A DNA stretch of 64,000 nucleotides, taken from Branchiostoma floridae. Its lineage: Eukaryota > Chordata > Leptocardii > Amphioxiformes > Branchiostomatidae. Positions 57,901 through 64,000 of the stretch are shown here, one piece after another; the stretch's first letter is position 1, and each line of letters starts with the position of its first letter. The notes under the pieces were generated by a model. The model saw only the letters and a list, made by a program, of their open reading frames with translations, ran no database searches and was not told where the DNA came from. The position numbers were made by a program, and so were the translations under genes. Location: positions 22,069,985-22,133,984 of the forward strand of contig NC_049985.1 of assembly GCF_000003815.2 (NCBI RefSeq), written 5' to 3'.

Positions 57901-60419
57901 AGGGTTTTAACGAGTCAATGGACCATGGTTTTGAAATCGCAGTATTTGCCCATATTGAATGTGGTTTACCACCGTGTACCATCCGTCGACTTCATATCCC
58001 TGAATACCCTGTTATTAAGAACAATGGATATAGGTGAACTAGCGTTATATCTAATAATTGAAATGTTATTGTTCTCATTGGTTAAGTTCTCATTGTTGGG
58101 CCTATCCAACTACAACTCTAGATCTGTCGCTTGTAGCAAGTTCTTCCTCTCTGCAATGCAGTTCATAGGCCTTCCACTAGATGGCAATTGTTGAGCAACC
58201 AACAGTGGATTTGTGTGACCCTATGATTGGAATATGATGGACAATGTTAAAGTATGATTCAAAAGACAAGAAAACACACAAAACTTGAAGTGGTCAAATT
58301 GGCCTTGACATGCATACAAATTGCACAATCTTGTATGTAAGAAAACTATATATGCCATTGCCATCTCGGGGGTCATCTACTGAGTGTATATGGAGTTTTC
58401 ACTGTGATACAGGACCCGAAAGACTATTTCAACTGTCTTGTTAAAAGAAGTTTTTGGCACAGAAACTTCAGCTTCAGGTTCTATTAAGCCATAAAAAGAC
58501 GTACTTAGTTTGTACTGCCCTGATTTGAATAATATAGGGGATGTAAAGCCATTGAGTCACAACAGCATCAATGACACAATGCTCTTGGATCCAGTATTCG
58601 ACCTGACTGGAATGATGGGCCCCAAAGCCATACTATGTGTTTTCCTATGTTGCATTGTTATCGTCACTTTTTTTCCCTTCTCTCCTGTCATGTTGTAAAA
58701 CTACATTCCATTCTCCTTGTTTAATACTTGTATGTAACGCTAGTAACCTATATCCGTTGCTTTAAAAAAAACAGGGTATTTGGGGATATCACATATCGGC
58801 TTGACGGACGTTGGTTTGAAATTGCAATATTATCTGTGTATTGCAGTTTAAAACTAACACCCGTTGGCAATTGATGTGCCTAAATACCCTGCTTTGAAAA
58901 ACAACGGATATAGGTTACCCCGCGGATAAAGGTGAACTATGCTTACCTAAGTGTGGAAATGGAAACAATTAATTTTTGCCTCAAAATTTATGGAATGAAA
59001 TATTGGTGGTTTGATACACAACTGAAAAGGTTCAAAGACAATCTTTTAAAGATTTTTGGACCTGTTTCTTGTATACTATGCCACAGGTTCTGCACAGGCA
59101 TTTGTGTACATGTAACAATGTGTATTGATTATGATATCAAAACCAGACAATGTTTCATCTTAAATATTAATAATTTCAATAATCGTTAATGTCTTGAAAG
59201 CAAAAGGTCTAATTTGGTCTTAAAACAACAAGGATCTCATCCTACATTTCTTCATTCATTATGTTAAACAATTTGCCACAAGAATAATTTACTCTATTTT
59301 CTGTTGTTATAACTTTGGTTATGTTTATGTCAGTTTCTTTCTCCATGTGCTCATCCACCCACCTCCATCCAGATAAAAAGCATTGACAGCCCCCCTCCCA
59401 CCGCCCCCCTCCCTCCCAATTGCTGTCTCCTTTGCACTTTTGTGTTTTCTGTATGTGGCTAGTTAGTGGCAGCCTTTTCCTTGTGTCCACGCCAGGTGCA
59501 CTACTTGACGTGCTTGTCAGTGAATTACGCGCACCTGAAGAACATGGCAAGGAGCAACAAGTATAAAGACACCAACAACTACCATGGTCACGAGGAGCAG
59601 GAACTGCACTCCTACTGATGTACTGAGTTTTCTTACCTACCTTGTGTTGTTCATGCAAGTAGACAATCAGGGTGTTTTCCGCCATGAAAACTTGCCACTA
59701 ACATTTGTTCACTTGCTCAGCCAATCACACAACCGGATACTGTACATCTCTTTATTTTTTTGTCATCTGAAAGGAAACACAGTTACATGTACTGTATTTC
59801 CCAACAAAAATGAAGTAACAGCCATATTGAAGGTACTGTAATACCCTATAACACCAGGAACGTTTAACATCTACATTTTGACATTAGAAAATAAAAGACG
59901 TACAGTATCTGAGTTTGCCAGCTCCTTATGACACCAGTACTAGGACCATGAAACAAAAGGATGATGCATTGTACATGTGCATTTGGCTGCAATTATTGAA
60001 TTTGAAATGGCATTGGCAAGAAAGGGCTGAATTTTGCATTGATTGCCGTAATAGGTCTGTATGTACTTTGTTGCTATTGTTTTATCAAGGCTGGCTGGGG
60101 TTGCTCTTTGTAAATGGTTTTGGATGAGGTTTTGTATGGACCTGCCCATGCAATAACATTGAGGTGAGCTACTGGTGGCATTCACAAGAATGTGATGTGC
60201 TTGTTGTGTTGTGTACTCGTGTTGTGATGATGCAATACACACGTTCTGATGACACCTGTCATGTGTCCTGCTTAGGTGCACTACTTGATGTGCTTGTCGG
60301 CCAATTACGCTCACCTCAAGGATTCTGGGAAAATTTACAAGTACGAGGAAACCAAATACCGCGAAGAACAGGAGCTGCACAACATCGTGACCAACTCCAA
60401 GGAAAAGCTCAACTACTGA
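51925..60419 (+). CDS. GPM6: M6/PLP-DM20 family four-transmembrane proteolipid gene (whole coding span, seven exons plus an alternative last exon)
   Basis: Joining exons 51925-51964, 54917-55094, 55498-55657, 56195-56345, 56761-56870, 57622-57687 and 60276-60419 gives an open frame of 282 residues; ending in 59496-59618 gives 275. Family members are about 240-280 residues. Seen: N-terminal Cys cluster GCCDACIRC (residues 14-22) followed by LGRIPYASLIATIL, the M6/PLP signature; four hydrophobic segments near residues 30-54, 78-103, 127-157 and 215-235; a C-terminal tail with EEQELH and, in the longer form, SKEKLNY as in M6 proteins. Known of the family: neural plasma-membrane tetraspans with both termini cytoplasmic, palmitoylated N-terminal cysteines, and roles in neurite outgrowth (M6) or myelin (PLP). 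The loop between TM2 and TM3 is short, so it is DM20-like and lacks the PLP-specific insert. All junctions are GT/AG and keep frame. Family assignment is firm; orthology to M6A, M6B or PLP individually is not decidable here. Confidence 0.95.
51965..54916 (+). other. GPM6: Intron 1 of the M6-like gene
   Basis: Bounded by GTAAGA and the ccccag acceptor; holds one family 2 MITE (53477-53696) and otherwise AT-rich sequence. Confidence 0.8.
53477..53696. mobile_element. MITE family 2 in intron 1 of the M6-like gene
   Basis: Left gtaacgctggttcaccttta, right ggtgaactagcgttac; about 220 bp palindromic. Confidence 0.82.
54917..55094 (+). CDS. GPM6: M6-like gene, coding exon 2 (palmitoylation motif, TM1, first extracellular loop)
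   Basis: Acceptor tccccag at the start, donor GTGAGT at the end; phase 1 in, phase 2 out. It encodes the Cys cluster (C15, C16, C19, C22), known in PLP and M6 as an acylation site, then the conserved IPYASLIATILLAAG start of TM1 and the first extracellular loop ending FRSVTDNFFN. The final Asn and the next exon create an N-L-T sequon (N72) across the junction. GC content is clearly higher than in the flanking introns. Confidence 0.96.
55498..55657 (+). CDS. GPM6: M6-like gene, coding exon 3 (TM2 and intracellular loop)
   Basis: Acceptor tttcctcag, donor GTAAGA; phase 2 in, phase 0 out. It encodes LTEALKWSAVGITAF, then a hydrophobic TM2 (about residues 78-103), then a cytoplasmic loop FLATGASKEKKYCGFG ending at ITVAF. 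The motif TGA-x-K resembles the TTGAIKD region of M6 proteins. The loop has no PLP-type 35-residue insert, so it is DM20/M6-like. Confidence 0.94.
56195..56345 (+). CDS. GPM6: M6-like gene, coding exon 4 (TM3, start of large extracellular loop)
   Basis: Acceptor ctccacccag, donor GTAAGT; phase 0 in, phase 1 out. It encodes FLVLTYIIFIGWLLMSCMGV and the rest of TM3, then the second extracellular loop to NQNCLNLQQFG. The C-L-N-L-Q-Q-F-G block matches the C-L-D-L-R-Q-F-G block of M6 proteins, which sits at the same exon end. The Cys that normally lies just outside TM3 in PLP/M6 is absent (IVKATPYT here). Confidence 0.95.
56478..56740. mobile_element. Relative of the 456-bp hAT-type element within intron 4 of the M6-like gene
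   Basis: Begins gtgggtaccagtac and contains ggtccggacctgaacctgg, gaaaacgtgtgaat and tttggtggagtatccg as in 45865-46320. The right end is lost; the sequence runs into the exon 5 acceptor region. Confidence 0.65.
56761..56870 (+). CDS. GPM6: M6-like gene, coding exon 5 (large extracellular loop)
   Basis: Acceptor ccccttctag, donor GTAAGT; phase 1 in, phase 0 out. It encodes the Asn/Thr-rich stretch VVFNTTNNNTPGNTA with two N-glycosylation sequons (N183 and N187), then MWEYCGNDYNKFQAD. Only one Cys (C203) is present where vertebrate family members have two. A hAT-like fragment lies in the preceding intron and ends near the acceptor. Confidence 0.9.
57622..57687 (+). CDS. GPM6: M6-like gene, coding exon 6 (TM4)
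   Basis: Acceptor ttgtttgcag, donor GTACGT; 66 bases, phase 0 on both sides. It encodes GFQLFNLYIVALVGALVVTI and SL, matching the F-H-L-F-I-V-A-L-x-G-A-G pattern of TM4 in M6 proteins. The small symmetric exon feeds either of two downstream terminal exons. Confidence 0.94.
57839..58047. mobile_element. MITE family 2 in intron 6 of the M6-like gene
   Basis: Left aatgctagttcaccttta, right taggtgaactagcgtta. Lies about 150 bases after the exon 6 donor. Confidence 0.8.
58734..58946. mobile_element. MITE family 2, second copy in intron 6
   Basis: Left gtaacgctagtaacctatat (a short deletion removes ttcacctttatcc), right ggtgaactatgcttac. It lies between exon 6 and exon 7a. Confidence 0.8.
59496..59618 (+). 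CDS. GPM6: M6-like gene, alternative terminal exon 7a
   Basis: Acceptor gtccacgccag, phase 0, 40 codons then TGA. It encodes VHYLTCLSVNYAHLK, a near copy of the start of exon 7b, then a divergent tail NKYKDTNNYHGHEEQELHSY. The first 45 bases match exon 7b at 39 positions by my count, including silent differences. A C/T-rich tract lies at 59390-59480 upstream. AATAAA at 59890-59895 could serve its own 3' end. Because it has a stop and no donor, it must be an alternative last exon rather than a cassette. Its long frame and conserved EEQELH argue that it is functional. Confidence 0.82.
   Translation: MHYLTCLSVNYAHLKNMARSNKYKDTNNYHGHEEQELHSY
59890..59895 (+). promoter_or_regulatory. Possible polyadenylation signal for the exon 7a transcript
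   Basis: A canonical AATAAA lies about 270 bases after the exon 7a stop and before exon 7b, as expected if 7a is used as a terminal exon. The hexamer alone is weak evidence in AT-rich DNA. Confidence 0.4.
60276..60419 (+). CDS. GPM6: M6-like gene, terminal exon 7b (canonical C-terminus)
   Basis: Acceptor gtcctgcttag, phase 0, 47 codons then TGA. It encodes VHYLMCLSANYAHLKDSGKI, then YKYEETKYREEQELHNIVTN and SKEKLNY. This matches the C-terminal tail of vertebrate M6 proteins (HYLMVLSANWAYVKD, EEQELHDI, SKERLN), so it is the ancestral-type end. It lies 657 bases past exon 7a. Confidence 0.94.
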   Translation: MHYLMCLSANYAHLKDSGKIYKYEETKYREEQELHNIVTNSKEKLNY

Positions 60420-61358
60420 TGATGTCATTGATGATGTTCCTCACACACACACACACTGATGATGTCATCATCTGTTGCTGGGCATCATCTGTTCTCAATA
60501 ATATGATGTAATATTTGAATGTCATGCCCAAAGTAATTAGTAGTGTCTAGTAGAAGTTTAAGTGTTGTATACAGTTACAGTATCTCTGTGTAAATGCCCA
60601 CAGTGGACATAAGGTCAAAAGTTGTAGTAGATGTTTTAACGATGGGGGGCTGCGATGCTGTCATGAACTGTTCACCTTTACGTCTGTATGATTACTGAGA
60701 TGCCTGGAAGATCACACAGCTACAACTACTGTCAGTTAATACCCTACTTTGTGAGATTTCTCCACTAGAATCTATATGGTGAGATGCAGAATTGTGAAGG
60801 GACAGTTGACGATGGTGGTTTTTCGATAGCCTGGTATCCAAACCTATTATAGCTGTCAAGCATCTTTCGTCCTCAGCTATAACAGGTTTGAATACCATGC
60901 TAGATTTAAAGAGAGGAAAAAAGACCAAGTCACATCATGTGCTGGTGTAAACAATGTTGAAGGTGGACCACTGTATCTCTATCATTTACAGAATTCTTTG
61001 CAACACAAGCAGTATTACAGTTTACACTACTATCAGTAGAAAAATGGATACCACTATACTTAGTCATAGCCAAGCATCTTGCCCAAACAGGAAAGTGAAT
61101 ACTCTATTGTATTTGGATATTGTATTTTTATCAGTTAGTAAATTTTATCAAGATGATTGTAGTGCTATGTTCTGGTCTTGTGGTCACAGATGAAGTTGTT
61201 CTTTTGTAGTATTCATAGTTATATCATACAATAAGCACAAGAGTACAAGAGTGTAGTAGTAACAGATATAGGATAAGTGTCACACAAGGGGTGCTTTAAC
61301 TTGACTAATTACTGATAGGTGGGATATCACTGCACCTGTATGACATCAGTAGCACTCA
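60420..61358 (+). other. GPM6: 3' UTR and downstream region of the M6-like gene
   Basis: Begins with a (CA)n/tgatgatgtcat repeat directly after the exon 7b stop. I could not find a clear AATAAA close to the stop, so the 3' end is undefined; a palindromic element lies at 60824-60902. Confidence 0.45.
60824..60902. mobile_element. Small palindromic element
   Basis: tagcctggtatccaaaccta and tatagct are mirrored by agctata and caggtttgaataccatgcta; a short MITE of about 79 bp downstream of the M6-like gene. Confidence 0.65.
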
Positions 61359-61515
61359 AGGTGGCTCAACCAATCAGGCAGCCAATCTGAGAGGAGAAGC
61401 AAGTTCATTGGTTGTTGCAACAATTTGAATAGGCCAGGTGGCTCAACCAATCAGACAGCCAATCTGAGAGGAGAAGCAAGTTCATTGGTTGTTGCTTAAC
61501 CAATTTGAATAGACC
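61359..61515. repeat. Tandem duplication of a CCAAT-rich 77-80 bp segment
   Basis: Unit aggtggctcaaccaatcag, agccaatctgagaggagaag, ttcattggttgttg, caatttgaatag occurs twice (61359 and 61436). Each has two forward CCAAT boxes and one inverted ATTGG; the second copy gains a third CCAAT through a 3-base difference. Confidence 0.92.
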
Positions 61516-62186
61516 GGTCAGTGTTTGGAAAGAAATCATGGTACTCAAAAGCCTGTTTCAGAAAAACTCAAACCAGAGACAAGCCACTCTCGATGAAGGT
61601 AATGCTTTGACAATGGGAGGGTTGGTATACCTGGTATTTTAGCTTTTCTGGAATAGCTCTTAACATGTGAGCATTTTGTTCTCTTTTGGTGAATGCGGTG
61701 TGGTTGTATATTGAAGCATTGCAGAACCAAAATCTATGATGATAGAAACAATACATTGGGACTCGTAATCGTACAAAGTGGGACAAGAATTTCATGACTT
61801 GATGTAAAGATTGAATTGTTGATATCTGTACGAAATATTGAGAACGCAATATGTATTCAGATGTAATATTGTCTGGATTGATGTTTCACAATATCAGCAT
61901 GCTTAAGACCGAAATTGGCCGACTAAAATGTGTGACACTGTTTAAGTAGATAGTCAAGAAGTTAGTATAAGCTTAACTGTGGCTTTATAATGACAATTTG
62001 GAGGACAATTTTTGAACCTTTGTGAGTGACTTTGTAACTATCTATTAGTCCGGTTGCCAAACCCCAGATTTTGGGGTAACCTTGCAATGCGGTCCATACA
62101 ATGTTTTTTTGCTGTTTCTATACCTCTGAGGTGTGCTCTATCAGAATCTGGAGTATGCCACTCTGTCATCCTTGGGGAATCCGCAC

Positions 62187-63180
62187 AATATGCAAATTAA
62201 GGCGGCCATTAAGGGAATTCTTGTTTTCGTCAATATCTCGGTAACCACACATGGTATCAAATTGGTTTTGGTGTCTATCCCCATGTTTTGTGGGGTAAAG
62301 AATCAGATTAAGCCATTTTAGTTATGATCACACCACTATTTTGGCTAAATATGCATACAATATGCAAATTAAGGCGGCCATTAAGGGAATTCTTGTTTTC
62401 GTCAATATCTCGGTAACCACACATGGTATCAAATTGGTTTTGGTGTCTATCCCCATGTTTTGTGGGGTAAAGAATCAGATTAAGCCATTTTAGTTATGAT
62501 CACACCACTATTTTGGCTAAATATGCATACAATATGCAAATTAAGGCGGTTATTACGGAAAATCTTACTTTTCTCAATATCTCAGTAACCACACATGGTA
62601 TCAAATTGATTTTGGTGTCTATCCGCATGTTTTGAAGGGTAAAGAATCATATTTAGCCATTTTAGTAATGATCACACCACTATTTTGGCTACATGTGCAT
62701 ATAATATGCAAATGAAGGCGATTATTACGGAAAATCTTGCTTTTGTCGATATCTCGGTAACCACGCATGGTATCAAATTGATTTTGGTGTCTAGCCCCAT
62801 GTTTTGAGGGGTAAAGAATCAGATTAAGCCATTTCAGTAATAATTACACCAATATTTTTTGCTGAATAGGCATATAATATGCAAATTAAGGCGGTTATTA
62901 CGGAAAATCTTGTTTTCGTTAATATCTCAGTAACCACTCATTGTATCAAATTGATTTTGGTGTCCATCCCCATGTTTTGAGGGGTAAAGAATCAGATGAA
63001 GCCATTTCAGTAATGATTACTTCAATATTTTGTGGTGAATAGGCTTATAATATGCAAATAAGGCGGTCATTACGGAAAATCTTGTTTTACTTATTATCTC
63101 AGTAACCAAACATGGTATCAAAATAAATTTGGCGTCCATCCCCATGTTTTGAGGGGCAAAGAATCAAACAATGCTGTCAG
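62187..63180. repeat. 172-bp satellite, about six monomers
   Basis: aatatgcaaattaaggcgg recurs at 62187, 62359, 62531, 62703, 62876 and 63049. The first two monomers appear identical, later ones diverge. No relation to the 162-bp satellite seen by eye. Confidence 0.95.
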
Positions 63181-63449
63181 TATTGATCACACATATTTGT
63201 TGAAAATGTTCAGCTTCAGTGTCTATCAGAGTGGGTGCATCCACTTTAATTATGCTTATATATGTTGCCATTTCTGGTTTGACTCAGTCCTCCAACAAGT
63301 AACTTTCACAAACATTGTAACAGACATCAACCTGTCAGGTGTGCCCATTCTGGCAGTCAGTGATTCTCTGTGATATCCACAAAAATGTACATGGCAAGCG
63401 AGCTGTATAGCATCCACGCATTGCTGTCAAGGTGCCGGTGTATCCGTAG

Positions 63450-64000
63450 GACAACCACACTACTGGGGTACAGACTGAGGGAACGGACACTACTGGCCCA
63501 GGGGTAACTGAAAACAGAGGGCCCCAGGGTATAAACACTTCTGGGGTTATGGGCACTACTGGTGATACATACGTCTACATCGGGTATGGTCTCTGCTTTA
63601 CAGGATGAATGGACATTTCAGGAGGTACAGGCACTACCAGGGGTACGGACACTACAGTGAAAACTGACGATAACAGGTGGTGCTGACACTACTATATGTT
63701 ACAGCCCAGGCACTACTTGGTAGGGCTAGGGGTGCATAGTGTACCTGTACAAAAACGGGTTTTCTTCTTGGACCGGTCCAAAGTGGACCTGAAAAAAATC
63801 AATTTGGCCCGATGGCCCAACTCACTGTATGGACACCGCTGGGGATACAGACACTACAGGTGGTACGGACACTACTGGGGGTATTGGACACAAATGGGGG
63901 TACGGACACTACTGGGGGTACGGACACTACTGGGGATACGGACACTACTGGGGGTATTGGACACAAATGGGGGTACAGACACTACTGGGGGACAGACACT
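63450..64000. repeat. 18-bp minisatellite running off the window end
   Basis: The unit tacggacactactggggg is well preserved from about 63830 to the end and degenerate back to about 63450. A transposon fragment interrupts it at 63724-63810. The 18-bp period keeps frames open but there is no evidence of coding. Confidence 0.88.
63724..63810. mobile_element. Terminal fragment of the same hAT-type family inside the end-of-window minisatellite
   Basis: tagggctaggggtgcatagtgtacc resembles the element terminus, followed by acgggttttcttcttggacc, found inverted near the right ends of the other copies. It interrupts the 18-bp minisatellite. Confidence 0.5.

Overview
The window looks like intron- and transposon-rich DNA of an invertebrate deuterostome, most likely a lancelet (amphioxus, Branchiostoma). 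This rests on one well supported multi-exon gene of the animal proteolipid protein (PLP/DM20/M6) family with vertebrate-like exon structure, on the AT-rich composition, and on many short inverted-repeat transposons and minisatellites of a kind I associate with lancelet genomes. The species call is inference; no rRNA or mitochondrial marker is present. Nothing in the window is prokaryotic.

Layout. 1-11 kb is gene-poor AT-rich DNA with scattered MITE-like elements. 11.0-12.9 kb holds two CpG-rich, promoter-like stretches (E-box, octamer and a possible ATGG/gt mini-exon near 11.3 kb; CCAAT box, full CRE and a YY1-like box near 12.65 kb). 13-24.7 kb is gene-poor, with a 1.19 kb transposon (18.6-19.8 kb) carrying a GC-rich hairpin minisatellite, a 28-bp minisatellite (21.1 kb), tRNA-like fragments and more MITEs.

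24.8-45.2 kb is a large duplication. Copy A (24819-34052) and copy B (37537-45217) differ at only about 16 sites that I could see, apart from a 1552-bp Harbinger-type insertion present only in copy A; copy B keeps the empty TTA target site. Copy A stops at a run of exactly 100 N. Between the N run and copy B lies a head-to-tail array of about 1.1-kb units built from a roughly 162-bp satellite monomer. Each unit ends in a hairpin followed by CTAG, the signature of a Helitron/Helentron 3' end. The arrangement may be a retained alternative haplotype or a genuine tandem duplication.

45.2-51.9 kb is intergenic, with a hAT-type element showing a perfect 8-bp target duplication and more MITEs. 51.9-60.4 kb is the M6/DM20-like gene on the + strand: seven coding exons, and two alternative terminal exons (59496-59618 and 60276-60419) giving different C-termini. 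60.4-64 kb is downstream DNA with a CCAAT-rich tandem duplication, a 172-bp satellite and an 18-bp minisatellite running off the window end.

The main new observations are the duplicated terminal exons and the simplified disulfide pattern of the M6 gene, the Helentron-like satellite array with co-varying inverted termini, the filled/empty Harbinger site in the two copies, and a sequence module of about 75 bp or more shared by hAT-like and Harbinger-like elements.
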